Shown here one piece after another: positions 9,913-21,620 of a DNA stretch of 64,000 bases; position 1 is the stretch's first letter, and every line of letters begins with the position of its first letter. A program made the position numbers and the translations under genes. The notes beneath the pieces were generated by a model. It had not been told where the DNA came from and made no database searches. It was given only the letters and a program-made list of their open reading frames with translations. Source of the stretch: Ilex aquifolium (lineage: Eukaryota; Streptophyta; Magnoliopsida; Aquifoliales; Aquifoliaceae); the NCBI GenBank assembly GCA_951799425.1, contig OX637404.1, positions 19,585,545 through 19,649,544 of the forward strand, given 5' to 3'.

Positions 9913-10711
9913 CTGGACTTGCAAATGATCTTTAAGAGTAGGCCCATCTTGGTTCTCATCAAATCTGGTGGAGATCTGGTGGTCAGGTCTGGTGGTTAAG
10001 GCGCCGAAGATCACAACGATGGTCAGATCTAGTGGCTGTGTGGGAAACGTCTGTGGTGTGGTGGCTATGTGGGCAGCGACATGGTGGCTGTAGTGGTGAT
10101 GGGCAGTGGTTGTGGTGGTAGTGGCGGTGGCTATGGGCAGTGGTTGTGGTGACAGTGGCAGTGGCTATGGGTAGTGGTCCTGTGCTTGTGGTGGCAATGG
10201 GGTGACTATGATATTTTGGACTTTTTGGTTTAATTTCTTTGTGTTTATTTGATTTGTAACCCGAATTCAATCCGAACCCGCCTGAATTCAACTTGGACAG
10301 TACTCAGGTTGAGTACTTCGGGTTGAAGTCGGATACGGGCTCGGGTTAAAGATTATATATGTAGGGTTGGGCTAGGGTTGACCCTTCAGCCTTCCCAACC
10401 CGTCCGAGTTACACCCCTAATTATTAAGGGACTAGGAGCCCCTGACCGATCCTGATTTTTTTTTTTTACCTACATATGTTTTGCAAATTTTTTAAGATTG
10501 TCATCAATTGGGCCACCCTCATGATAGATATACAAAAAATTGGGCCCACTCTTTAGTCTAAACTATTGTTTATTAGACTAAAAAAACTCATGAGTCCACT
10601 CCACTCCACTCAAGACAAATTTCTTAAAGTCTGCATTAAAAAAAGAAGCTAGTCTACTCACAAAACAATGTAATTAGCCTATTTTTTAAAGGGTCATAAT
10701 TAAATATTTTT

Positions 10712-11724
10712 GGGAGAATTACATTCAGACTCCTTGAAGTTTGTCACTTAATCACTCAGACTCCTTGACATTTGAAATAGTACACACAGGCCCCCTAAAG
10801 TTTGTACGAGCGTAACACTTAGACCCCTGCTGTAAATATATCCATTAATAAATTATACTTAGACCCCCTTGAAGTTTGTACACATATAATATTTAGACTT
10901 CTTAAATTTAAAATATTATACTTACACCAAAAATACTCTAATCAAAGATAGAATATCAAATATTTTAAATTTTACAACCAAAATTCATATTCTATTATAT
11001 CATTTATTGAAATAAAATCAAAAATAAAAATTCAATTTTTTCTTAAAAAATTGTAATTAGTATACAATTATACTATCTATTGGAATAAAACTAAAAAATC
11101 AAACAAAGGGTCTAAGTCATTCTTAATAGAACATGAATTTTATAACCAAAATTCATGTTCTATTATGTCATTTATTTAAATAAAATCAAATAAAAATCTA
11201 AATTTTTAAAAAAAAAACATAGTTAGTATACAATTATAATATCTATTAGAATAAAATTAAAAAATTAAACAAGGGTTCAAATTGTAATGAATACAATATC
11301 TTTTAGCTTCAATTGTGATAGTTTGGTATTTTAATTTGGTCGCAAATTAAATTCCAATAGACAATATAATTGTATACTAATTACGATTTTTTAAGAAAAA
11401 ATTGAATTTGAATTTTTTATTTTATTTCCATAAATGATACAATAGAAGATGAATTTTAATTGTAAAATTTAAAATATTTGATATTCTATTTTTGATTGAA
11501 GTATTTTTGGTCCAAGTATAACATTTTAAAATTAAGGGGTCTAAGTAATATATGTTTACAAACTTCAGAGGGTCTGAATGTAATTTATTAATTGATATAT
11601 TTACAGCAGGGGTCTAAGTGTTACGCACGTATAAATTTCAGGGGGTCTGAGTGTAATACTTCAAATGTCAGGGGGTCTGAGTGATTAAGTGACAAACCTC
11701 AAGGGGTGTGAGTGTAATTCTCCC
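10712..11724. mobile_element. Long-TIR non-autonomous DNA element, about 1 kb
   Basis: Both ends read inward as GGGAGAATTACA, followed by the same 'gtttgtcacttaatcactcaga' and 'tgacatttgaa' blocks. The inverted similarity continues for some 400 bp on each side, so the whole element can fold back. A 'gacccc(ct)' phrase recurs inside each arm. There is no coding capacity. Mutator-type membership is likely from the long arms, but a 9-bp duplication is not clear. Confidence 0.75.
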
Positions 11725-11919
11725 TTAATTTTTTTATTATTTTTTATTTGTATAGATTAATGACTTTTGACCTTGTTATATTTAGTGAATCTTTAAGTAT
11801 AAATATGATATTTAAAAGACAAAGGTACCATATTATTTTTATTTATTATTAGACAAATTAAAACTTATAATTAAAGTGTGTCCATCCTTTGAACAAATTC
11901 CTAACTCCGTCCACCTCAG

Positions 11920-12812
11920 AGTTAAATGGTGGAGGCTTCGTTGGTACTTTTGGTCCACATAAAACTATTGCTGGTTTTCATGGGGTCCTTAAGAGGAGAG
12001 ATAGAGATAGTATTGGTCTCAATTGAAGGGATATATGGGAAAGTTTGCGTAGAAGTTTCCAATTGCCAATCTTTCAAAAGATAGTTGCAAAATAATTAGG
12101 CTCTATACCAAAATTGCGGTTTATAAGTGTCGAAGTGTTATCTACGACTATCTATATAACATGTTCGAACCTTGCCCTTCTGTATAGTGTACATTTAATG
12201 AAAAAAATTGGTCTTTGTACTTTTTTGCCAACTCATCTAAACCTTGGAAGGATATACTCATCAACTTCGTGTTGGTTCTGTTGTGGACTGACTCAACGAG
12301 GTATAGAAAGGGAAGACTCCCCACTAATTGAAACCCATAGACAGAAAAGAAGTTATACAATAAGAAATCATTCTTAATAAGCCAAATGCTAATTCTATTC
12401 CCAATAGAAAAACTCATAAATGACCATGAATTTATATATTGTGTCTGTTTAGAACTGGCTGAAATAGGTTAATTTTATAGGCTTTGGAGTAAAATAAGTC
12501 AGGTCCAAACGGACCTAATTTCTGGACTAGCTTATGCAGCGGCTTTTTAGACTTCAAATAGATTTTTTCAGTTTTTTAACGAACACCCCAAACAATTTTG
12601 GAGGACTTTTTTAACTCTGATTTTTTTGTGAAATTTTTCAAACTACAATTTTTCACCTAAAAATATCAGCTCCAAATAGACCTATTATGTCTTAGAACAT
12701 CCCTCTAAGTAAAGGTTCTAACAATTTGTCTTTTCAATACTTAGCGTAGCAGTAACAATAAAGACCTTGGTCAAATTCTTGCTAATTTTGTGGCCCATCC
12801 CTTTAAACATTG
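11920..12812. other. AT-rich stretch with element remnants
   Basis: No gene is supported. A B-box-like ATGTTCGAACCTTG at about 12160 hints at a SINE tail, but no A box was found. The stretch 12430-12690 has 'ggtccaaacggacc' and 'cagctccaaatagacc' phrases typical of old hAT-like MITEs. Confidence 0.3.
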
Positions 12813-12915
12813 GTAACTTTTTTTTTTTTGTCAGACATTATTACAAGGAGGGAGACAACAAGGTTCGAAGTCTAACAACGGGAGTGTGGTCATTAGGTCA
12901 ATCGTTAACCTCCAA
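12813..12915 (-). mobile_element. SINE, minus strand
   Basis: On the minus strand a B-box-like ACTTCGAACCTTG is followed by a pyrimidine-rich stretch (gtctccctcc), 'gtaataatgtctgac' and then A12 (T12 on the plus strand near 12819-12830). This order of B box, pyrimidine-rich segment and oligo-A tail is the pattern of plant SINEs. The A box is not well preserved. Confidence 0.5.
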
Positions 12916-13322
12916 ACATGGTATTAAATGTTACAAAAAATTATAAAGGGTACACGAAATTAGAATTATTGGTCAAAAAATACATAATTCTTAATGTTTG
13001 TTCACTAAGTCCTTTTTTTTAGAACTTAATTATGTCTAAGTACACAATTTGACTTTTTGTGTTTTTTCTTTGACATATTTTCCCTCCCTTAAATCATACA
13101 TATTTGTTTTGACAGTTAATTTAATTTTTGATTTTGTTTTATTGTATTAAACATTTCCTAATATAATTCATGAGGCAAATTATCACAAGATTTGCATCTA
13201 ACGTTGATTGTGTATATCTCTGCAATTTTGAATTTTTTTTGTCATTATCATTGCCATTAAACATATCTCTCTTCTTCTTCTCCAAAATACTAGCTATTAT
13301 CTTTTGGAAAAGCTCAAAACAC

Positions 13323-14020
13323 TGTTGGGAAAACTAGTAACTTTCCCTCTATGTGCAAATCAATAGAGAATAACCAGAGCCACAAACAAGCACAATAAGC
13401 AAACCAAACCAACAACAAGAAACACAAGAATTTTTAAAGTGAAAACCCTTCAAGGCGAAGGAAAAAACCACTGGACCAAACTTGGTCCAATCTCTCCACT
13501 ATCAACGAAAGTAGGATTACAAGTCTTCTAGTCATAACTAGAGATGTCAAACATCAAGAGAAAAATATCTCCTTGGCTCCCAAACATAAAAACTTCACCC
13601 TTAGGTGGATTTCAACACAAAGCAACTAGAAAGATCTCACTGAAGTGACTGAACTTCTGTCATTGAAAATCGGCTGTAGAAAAGTCCGATGGACAACCCG
13701 AAACAGTAGAAATCAGCTATGGAAGTGAGGAATATGTCCCTGAATTTTTAACTTGATCGGAGTAGAAATGAGTCTTAAATAAGAGTAAGAAGTGGGCTGC
13801 TGTCCACTTTTTTTCTCACAAAAGAAGTTGTCTCTCACAATGTTTTCTACAGATTTTTCCACTCAAAGTGTAAAACCGGTCAGGCAACTGGGAAGACAAA
13901 AAGGTCTTCAAGTCTTGGTTTGTGCTAAACTCTTCCAATGCATAGTTCCAATGCACACATGCACATATCTTTAATTTGAGTTGGGTCCCAATGAGAAGGC
14001 ATAAGAAGGGACACCCAACA
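13323..14020 (-). mobile_element. Solo LTR, copia-type, 698 bp
   Basis: It starts TGTTGGGAAAAC and ends GACACCCAACA, giving matched TGTTGGG...CCCAACA ends. It is bordered by the exact 5-bp duplication AACAC (13318-13322 and 14021-14025). No gag or pol lies nearby, so the internal part was lost, probably by LTR-LTR recombination. Orientation is judged from promoter-like features on the minus strand and is less sure than the borders. Confidence 0.88.
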
Positions 14021-14274
14021 AACACAACATCCTTATTATTCTCCTACATTCAGACATTATCAGGTTTGAATTTATGACTTCATTCAATTTTTGTTTAATT
14101 TTTTCATTCATACTACTGTTACTTATTTTGGAGGTTTTTTTTTTCAAAGTTTTCATATTTGATCTAGGAGCACCAGAGTGGATGGTGTTTTTGTGAGATA
14201 TTATTTGTTTTTGTTGGTTACCCACCAATGCGTAGACATTACCATTTTTTTATATTTTTTCTTCATAGTTTCCG

Positions 14275-14577
14275 TGTTTGGTTGCAAGATGAAGAGAGCT
14301 TCCAACTGGAATGGGAATTTGTGTTCTAATATGGTAACTAGATTGCAAGTTGTTTTCGATAAAAGGAGGTCTTGGTCTGTACGGGTTTCGAACAATGAAG
14401 TGTACAAAGTCATATTATATCCTTCGATGTCCGTTGATATTGTGAATAACACGTGTTCATGTTATCAATGACAAATAAATGAGATCCCTTGTTCACATGA
14501 TGTTTCGACAATACACAAGAGTGGACGGAATATGAATGAATTTGTTGATTATTACTACCATGTAAGGACATACATTT
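14275..14577 (+). pseudogene. Mutator (MuDR-type) transposase fragment with SWIM zinc finger
   Basis: The frame reads VFGCKMKRASNWNG, then CSCY, then a stop where tryptophan is expected, then IPCSHDVSTIHKSGRNMNEF and VDYYYHV. This is the C-terminal SWIM finger (CxCx(n)CxH) seen in plant MULE transposases, with the finger's C-x-C and C-x-H still visible. The catalytic part is not seen upstream, where a solo LTR lies at 13323-14020. It is dead. A (TG)n run follows. Confidence 0.75.
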
Positions 14578-14603
14578 TAATTGAAAATTGTTTCACTATA
14601 TGA

Positions 14604-14604
<1 letters not shown>

Positions 14605-14638
<34 letters not shown>
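14605..14638. repeat. (TG)17 microsatellite
   Basis: An uninterrupted TG run of 34 bp, followed by GAGTGAGTG. Confidence 0.95.
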
Positions 14639-14639
<1 letters not shown>

Positions 14640-14640
<1 letters not shown>

Positions 14641-16895
14641 TGAGTGTTTGTTACACTGTTAACAACAATTAGATACACTTAAAATTCACTTGTGTTGCAT
14701 TTGAAAAAGATTTCACCTAATTCATTCATAAATATAAAGATGTAACATTTTACTGTTACACTTTTGAAAATATATTGGATGACTTGCTACACTATGTTTG
14801 TTGCCGAACTATGGTCACATTATGAAATCTTGAACAATCTGTCTAAATTACTAAAAAAAAAAAAAACCATTCTGGAATCTTAAAATCCATAATTTATAGT
14901 TCAATAATGTTCAACTAAAAAATTAAAAATACATATGGAATAGTCGGTCATTTATCCACAAATGTTTTCTTCAATTCCTGTCATATTTTGAAATCTGTTT
15001 TAGTCCTAGAATTTGGATGGTTCAAGAACAGTGAAACAATTTCGGCTCAAAAATCTTTCAATTGTTTTGTCGTCTAACTTCTCTTCTATTTCTTCACCTT
15101 TTGTAAGTTTTTTCATTATGTAACAAACAAACACACCGCAATCAACCCTACATTACTTGTCTAGTTAATATGATACAACGTATTCTTAAGTGTAAAATAA
15201 CATTTCAAGATTGATTACTTATGAGTTCGCCCTTTTTTTGTGGACATGTTTCACATGATATGATCGGTAACACTTTGTCCTATGTGTCTAGGGAGATATA
15301 TTGAATGAAAAATACACATGTTATCAGGCAATGTGCATTCAAAGTGCAGTAACAAAGTCTTCATTGTAAAATCAGGTAGTTTGTCAAAATACCCAGGATG
15401 TTTGGTTTGAAAGTGTGTCAACACAGTTGCTATTAAACAATTATATTGAAGATCAGCAAAAAAAAAAAAACAATTATTTTGAAAGTGTATCAGTATAGTG
15501 TAGCAATACAGTGATGCAGCACAATGTTTAAATACAATGTTACAATCTAGGAAATTGAGTGTCAATGCCTTAATAACCTAAAAGCATATCAATACAAAGT
15601 GAAAGTCCATTTTACTTCTAATTTTACATCCACAATCACCAATTTTTTATGAATGCCCAAAACAAAAAACACAAAAACCCAACCCCTAAATGAGAAGCAA
15701 CAATGCACTAAAAAATATTGAAACTCCTGTTCAACCAATTGAGAACCATCAATGAGCCAGAAAAACTAAAATACCAACCAAAAAACACAAAGAGAACAAT
15801 ATGCAATAGGGTTAAACAATTACAATATTTCAATTGTCAAACAAAAATTACAAAGTGTATCAACAATAGTTTCTGGGGTTCGAAATACCAAATACCCAAC
15901 AAAAAAATCGATATACCCACCACAAAAACAAAAACCAACAACAAACTAGGGTTTAAAGATTAAATGATTTTGGGTTTTTAACTAAAATCAAAAGTGTATT
16001 AGTACAATGACACAATATACTTTTTTTAATGCGATTTCATTGTTTCTATTAATTTTACATCCACAATCAGATTTTCAAAAAAATTGATTTGCCCAAATCC
16101 AAAAAAAAAACAAAAAAAACAAATCAAAATCAACAGTTGCAAATTAATGTTCAATGATGTTAGAAGCATCACAGAGACAAGAAAAACGAAAACAAAATTG
16201 CTGTTTACCGATGAGATTGTAGATCCAAAATCTACGCTGATTAATTTTTTTCCAGTTGAATACCGACGATCAGTGTAGCATCACCCAAAATCAGAACAAC
16301 AAAAAAAATGTGGTGTTCACAGAGTGAGATGAAGCATTACTACATGAGTTGGATTGTTGCTTGAATTTCAAACCCTCGTTTTCAAAGGAAGAACGCCGGT
16401 TGAATCGTCTTCAGAGAGAGAAAGATGAACTGTTTTTGCTGACTGTATTCCAAAGATGAAGGGTCATGCTAGACATACAGACCGACTACTATGGAGATAA
16501 TTTAATATGGGATTTTTTTTCCAAAACTTTTTTTAGGAAATTGATATACAATAAAAGGGTATTCAAGTCTTTCTATATTACAAGTGGACTTTTTTACAAA
16601 ACACTTTTTCACTTGTACTTATTGATCATTAAGTCTAATATAGTGTACCGGGTTCCGAAGGACCCTAAATGTTACTATTTTTGTCAAAACGTGATGTATT
16701 TTTTTCATGTTACAGTTCAAAAATCCTTACTAACGTCACTGTATTGGGTTGGGATTGCTTTAAAGTTCTCATTTAATAAATTCATATCACATATGCTCAA
16801 GTTTAAGCTTAGTGACTTACTACTCTTCAAGAGCTTGTTTGTGGCAGGCTTAAGCTATTGGGACGGTTGGTTATGGTTTGGATCTAAACTCATGT
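14640..16895. other. AT-rich DNA without recognisable genes
   Basis: Several short open frames exist (for example 15251-15565 minus and 16466-16897 plus), but none has a recognised domain and all are rich in Phe, Lys and Asn as expected of AT-rich DNA. A diverged internal duplication is visible: 'ttacatccacaatca' with A-rich sequence occurs at about 15624 and again at about 16053. This may be flanking DNA of the decayed Mutator element. Confidence 0.3.
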
Positions 16896-16896
16896 G

Positions 16897-17005
16897 ATGA
16901 CCCAGTGGCAACTGGATGCATCCCCCCTTGCTAGTGGTCACGAGTTTGATCCTCATTATCCTTTCTCCCATTGTAATTGATCAAAAGTTTTCAATCCCCA
17001 CAGTG
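16897..17005 (+). mobile_element. Possible SINE fragment
   Basis: An A-box-like GTGGCAACTGG (one base short of consensus) is followed by a B-box-like CGAGTTTGATCC near 16940 and a pyrimidine-rich stretch. No A tail is seen. Confidence 0.4.
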
Positions 17006-17231
17006 GTGCAACTAAGCTTAAAAGTTGGACAAACCCGGTTAAAAAATAAATATATTTATTGACTCCGTCCTGAGCTAAATATGGTTGACTCCATCCGCGA
17101 ATCCATATTTGAAACATTTACATGGTTTTTTTCTTTTTACGAAAGATGTTCAAACACAGAAATATGTTTGATTATTATTTGGCAAAAGTCACATACATGA
17201 ATCTTTGCATATAATAATAATACTTGTACAC

Positions 17232-18178
17232 ATATATTATCTGTCTCCATGAACTTGCTCCATGTGTAATGATCTCTGATGGTGCTCAAAATTACTCTAC
17301 CCAAGTGCATGACAAGTGTGGGGGTGAAGCCTAGTGGGGACTTTGTGAATATTTAGAACAAGGAGGAAGTAAGTGTTGATATTGGAACAAAGAATAAGAT
17401 ATAAGTGGTTCACATTAGCCGAAAGGTTAAGGCTACGTCCAATGTAATGGAGGCTCTTGCTCCTGGGGGGGAGGGGATTTGTATTGCTTGAAGAAGAAGG
17501 TAGTGATTACAGTGAGTCTCTTAGCTGGGTGCCTTTTTCACACAGTATATCTCAAGTAAAAACTATGGAACTCCCTTTTTACAATGGCTTCGTCTTCTAT
17601 TTATACACCTTGCCCTCTAGGGTTTCTACGATCCTTTCTTTTCTTGGCTGATTTTGTGGTCCCCTCTTCATTTGTCCTGTAGTAAGGTCTACCACCCTGA
17701 CGTATTCTATGTCCACGATCCTTAAAAATGAAATGTATACAAATATTCTCTTTATCAGATAATATTTGTTCGTTAGAGCCATCAGAGGTTGTCCCCTGGA
17801 CACGTGGCGCGCCCGAGACTGCTTGAAGCCCATCTTGTACCGAGCTCCTTATTCCCGAGCAAGCACATGTCACCGTGCTTGATATGACCGGGCTGATATA
17901 TCCCGAACTCGTAAATCTTTGACTTTTATGTCTCTAGGCTGTGGCCCAATCCCCTGGTAAGGTGGGTGTTCTACAGGTGAGCCATTAAGGATGCTCTTCA
18001 AAGGGGTCCCGTTGGAAGTTTTGGATCCCAAATAGGCAGCCCAAGCTCAAATCCGTCATTATCAATCTCAAACTTGAAAACATTGCTTGCCATAAAATCC
18101 TTGTATACTCTTACAAGTTTGTACTTTTTGGTAGATGGATCAAAGCCAATATCAACAGAATGATCCATCACATACTAT
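17232..18178 (-). pseudogene. F-box gene fragment split by a solo LTR
   Basis: The outer parts (17232-17276 and 18065-18178) are a near copy of the F-box gene at 26385-27560. On the minus strand they encode the FBA-domain stretch DIGFDPSTKKYKL, then a VRVYKDFMA-like block, FKFE, IIT and SSWRQ. Only about 50-60 codons remain, with no F-box motif. The reading frame is interrupted by the 788-bp LTR. It shows that the F-box family spread in this neighbourhood before the LTR arrived. Confidence 0.85.
17277..18064 (-). mobile_element. Solo LTR (gypsy-type), 788 bp, inside the F-box fragment
   Basis: It begins TGATGGTGCTC and ends GTCATTATCA. It is flanked by an exact 5-bp duplication ATCTC (17272-17276 and 18065-18069), and the F-box homology resumes exactly after it. 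On the minus strand a TATA box (GTATAAATAG) lies near 17602-17612. The open frames at 17597-17873 are LTR sequence, not genes. Confidence 0.92.
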
Positions 18179-18479
18179 TTTAAAATATCAGAATACCTAC
18201 AAATATTTTTTTTTCCCAACAATAAAAGTATTGCATTCTTATCCTTCATTAATGTTTAGTCTTTCTTTAATGATAATCTAAAATCAAGTTTAGTCGTCTA
18301 AATTGTTAGACCCCACAAATTCTGTAATAAATATCCAAAGGATTGAATAATTGTAAATATATCAGTTGCTTATGGAAATTTGGAAACTTGAATTGCTTTA
18401 TATTCTATGTTGTTGCTTTTCTCCAAGCCTATATCTTTAAAGCCCTTGTGCTCCTCTCTTTGTCTTTGAAGATACACCC

Positions 18480-18900
18480 ACCTCATCCTCTTCCCAAGAA
18501 TGAAGACCATGGCAACCCAAAAATTGTCATCTTCAACAGATATGTGATGCCCTGGGTGCCGAAATCCCGTGCTCTTTTCGCACAGGTGGGAAAGGACTCG
18601 AGGAGGTGGAGGATGGTCAGAGTTCAGGTAGCGGCAAGAGCTTTGTGGCACAATAGGATGTTAGAGATGCCTCAATTGTCGTGTTACATGTTGAAGATGA
18701 CGAACTGATAGCAAGCTAGGCCAATTAGTGATCTCGGCGAGTGTTGGGGGAGAAGTTGAGGAAGAGCCCGTAGATGGCCTCACCATTTTTTAGGCGGGAC
18801 TTGAGGGTTTGTGGGGCAGCCTGGTAATGGTTTATGTTGGCTTTGAAGGATTTGAATGGACTGAGGAATGAAGGGCACTTGTTGTTTATGTTTTCAAGGA
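18480..18900 (-). pseudogene. HpcH/HpaI aldolase-like pseudogene (N-terminal part)
   Basis: On the minus strand the translation, in pieces, reads AAPQTLKSRLKNGEAIYGLF and LNFSPN, then EI, YQFVIFNM, KALAAT, LTILHLLESFPTCAKRA and DFGTQGI. This matches the N-terminal half of plant HpcH/HpaI aldolase-family proteins (2-dehydro-3-deoxyglucarate aldolase-like). The family acts on 2-oxo acids using a metal-bound enolate. Several stops and frame changes make it dead. The metal-binding C-terminal half is absent. Its 5' side abuts the left end of the Mutator-like element at 18905. Confidence 0.7.
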
Positions 18901-19752
18901 CAATAATGCTACGCTGACCAAAATTAAGGACCGAATAAAGAGCCCAAATGACATGACAGTTGACTTGGAAGCCTGATTAGGCAAGATTAATATTTGATTA
19001 AATCCAAAAAATTTCTTCCCAAAATTCAAGCCCCAAATCAAGGATAGATGGGGCAAAATATTTTCGTCTTCTCCGCTTCCCTAACACGCACAGACAAAAA
19101 ATACAAAGAAAAAAGGTTATGTTTGGCAAAAAAACGTAAGCATAGGAAAGCTTTTGTGTTCTCTTTGGCCCATCTGTCCAAAGAGACGTCTCTCTCCAAG
19201 AAGCCAAAGAGAACTACCAAATACAGACGTCTCTCTCCAAGAAGTTCAAGGTATTTTTGACTTCCACCAGTGGCCGGAGAAACAAGTTGTTTCACATCGA
19301 TCTTCTTGGACGCAGATCAAAGTAATCTATCTCGAAATTCAGAAACATCTACTCCTCTATTTTTTATTGTTCAAGGTATTCCCCAGACCCTTAGACTCTG
19401 TCTGACTTTTTACAAAAAAGCTTGGATACACCCCAACTGCATGATTAAATGCTTATTTGGCTTCATAGTATTTTTTTTCGAATCTTTCTGTTTCTGATCT
19501 CGTAATACTATTTTATCACTTGGAAAAACTATTTTCATACTTATGTAAAAACTCTAAATTAAATGCCTTAGAATGTTGCTGGAGTAGTTGGTTGTTTTAT
19601 GGACAATGAATGTGCATACCTGTTATAAAGCCAGTTGGTGAAATTTAACAATCAAACATAGTGAGAATTTTCTGACCCAAAAAAAAAAAAAACAGTTAGA
19701 ATTTAACTTCGTGTGTAAAAAAGTATAAGCTCAAGGTAAAATTGTTACTTAC

Positions 19753-20140
19753 TTTCGGGGCGAGCCATTTTCTGCATGGCTGTTAGCGCAATCATGATGG
19801 GCATTGAAATCTTGAAGCCCAAGATAATGGTGGCCATGTCTATTTTGCTTACATCAATAAGAATACGGGGTCGAAACCTTTATTTCATTTGCAAAGTCTT
19901 TTCAGATGTCAGCTTGTAGCAGAAAGCGAAAAAATTCACAAACGGATAACCAAAATCTTAATTTAGGGATTAAAGCTTTGTGAGCCAATATAGGAAGCTT
20001 ACAGAATTCTTGAGAATGCATTATGTTCTCTTCCAGACTCCACTAGTCCTCTGCACCTAATGCATAGTAGTCAAATATCATCTTTGGCAACTTTTGCTTG
20101 GCAATGACCTCATACTTGCTGGCATTTGATGCGCTGATAG
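19753..20140 (-). pseudogene. Glycolate oxidase (hydroxy-acid oxidase) gene fragment, two exons
   Basis: On the minus strand exon A (about 20140-20003) encodes [20 protein letters not shown], then AED, a stop where Q is expected, and WSLEEN. It ends at a GTAAGC donor. After a 120-bp intron, exon B (19878-19753) encodes [20 protein letters not shown] and [20 protein letters not shown], ending at GTAAGT. These match the N-terminal FMN-binding half of plant peroxisomal (S)-2-hydroxy-acid oxidase, which oxidises glycolate in photorespiration. The stop and A-P to A-L change mark it as dead. The retained intron shows capture at the DNA level, as in Pack-MULEs. Confidence 0.82.
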
Positions 20141-20234
20141 TAACTTTAAGAGTGACCAATTATATTTATTCTGGTGACAATCTACTATTTCTATGTTCTT
20201 TGATTATCTATGTTTTGTTCTTTATTGGATAGGA

Positions 20235-21075
20235 ATGGAAGAAAAAATTTCAACTAGCTATACAAGTATGGAGATGGATGGTAATACTTGTGAGAAGGAA
20301 GTTGATAATACAATCAATGTAGAAGAAAAATTAGAAGAGCCAAAATTGGGAATGGTGTTTAATACAGTTTGACGAAATAATAGAGTACTACATAAGTTAT
20401 GGTAATGGCCTAGGGTTTCCCATAAAAATAAGAACATCGTCTAAGGGAAATGATTGAGAACTAAGATATGTGACAATTGCATGTTCTCATTCGGGAAAGT
20501 CAAAGTCTACATCAAGAAATGCCTTCCAAATGCATCCAATCACCAAAACTGACTGTAAAGCTAAGTTGAGAGCAACTATATGTCCCGATGGCAAGTGGCG
20601 AGTGACTTCCATCATGCTTGCACATAACTATGGGTTGAGTCCGGTCAAATCTCGTTTCTATCGATGCAACAAGATAATAAGACCATACATCAAAAGAAGA
20701 CTTGAAATGAATGACAGAGCTAGAATTCGGATTAACAAGAACTTTAATTCTATTGTGTTGAAGCAGGTGGGCATGAGAATGTTCCCTTTTTGGAGAAAGA
20801 TTGTAGAAATTTTATTGACAAAGTAAGGCGGTTGCGGCTTGGGGAAGGAGATGCTACTGCGATTCACAACTATTTCCTGAAAATGCAAGGTGATAATTCA
20901 AACTTTTTCTATATGATGGATTTGGATGATGAGGGTCGTTTAAGAAATGTATTTTAGGCAGATGCTAAGAGTAGAACAGCATATGAGGAGTTTGGTGATG
21001 CCATTACATTTGACACCACAACAATATTTGGAATCAATGATACTACACAATTGTCCGATATCATACAATAGTCGA
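20235..21075 (+). pseudogene. FAR1-type Mutator transposase pseudogene
   Basis: From ATG 20235 the translation reads MEEKISTSYTSMEMDG and GMVFNTV, then after a 1-nt shift DEIIEYYISYGNGLGFPIKI, RYVTIACSHSGKSKSTS, KTDCKAKLRA, then after another shift VPFLEKDCRNFIDKVRRLRL, GEGDATAIHNYFLKMQGDN, a stop (TAG) and ADAKSRTAYEEFGDAITFDT. These are the WRKY-GCM1-like DNA-binding domain and the start of the MULE catalytic domain of FAR1/FRS proteins. The text stops just after the first catalytic Asp region (FDTT). The rest of the catalytic domain and SWIM finger are missing. Confidence 0.85.
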
Positions 21076-21620
21076 TACGAGATTCATTTGTTAATTTTCA
21101 TCTAATTCACATCTCCATGCACTTTAACTTTCTTCCGAATTTTTGCTATATATAGGGTAGCCTAAATTCAAGAAGGGATGGGGATGCTGGCAAGGGTGGT
21201 TCAGAGTCTCCAAGCCAATAAGTGAGTTATGAACTCCTTATATACCATTTTAAGTTCTATTAGTTTTCTTGATTTTTCAACAGCTTTTGGATCCATTTAT
21301 ATACAATTTTAAGATCAATTAGTTTGGTTTGTGTAGACGAAAGTCAATGCAGAGGAGAAAACAACAATTTTTGGTGCAACTTCAAAGTCAAATGGAAGAC
21401 AAAGAAAACAGATTTTTATTTGTTTTGCTTTGTTTTGGAAATGAAGTTATGATATATGAGATTAATTTTTTGGGTTCGTTTATTTATATGGGTTTTATCA
21501 TTACAGAAATAATAGAAAATTGAATAAAACAAAACAATTTAAGTGTTAACTTATGTATTTGGTTATACGTGATATTGGTAAAAATTAATTGGCATTATTT
21601 TTTGGTTGGCGTGTGCAATA

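Larger units (their letters stand above)
8424..10419. mobile_element. hAT-type DNA transposon, non-autonomous, about 2 kb
   Basis: The right end, read inward, starts TAGGGGTGTAACTCGGACGG and the left end TAGCAGTGCAACTTGGGTGG. The 8-bp flanks GTTATTAA (8416-8423) and ATTATTAA (10420-10427) agree at 7 of 8 positions, which is the hAT signature. Both subterminal regions are dense in 'aacccg/cgggtt' motifs. No transposase is present. The interior is filled with pieces of a gypsy retrotransposon in inverted arrangement, so it looks like an element that captured or was invaded by retroelement DNA. Confidence 0.8.
8404..11919. mobile_element. Old hAT-like element carrying two later insertions
   Basis: The left end CTGAGTGGCGGAGTTA (8404) is matched in inverse orientation by CTCCGTCCACCTCAG ending at 11919. 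After removing the nested element 8424-10419 the left end reads into 'gggactaggagcccctgacc' at 10425-10446, a phrase common in plant elements with CAGGGGCGGAGC-type ends. The same type of end is seen in the hAT element at 47743. No target duplication was found at 8404/11919, so the borders are provisional. Confidence 0.45.

Noticed and set aside
16466..16897. 143-codon open frame
   Set aside because: Phe/Leu/Lys-rich as expected for AT-rich DNA; no domain; no splice partners seen.
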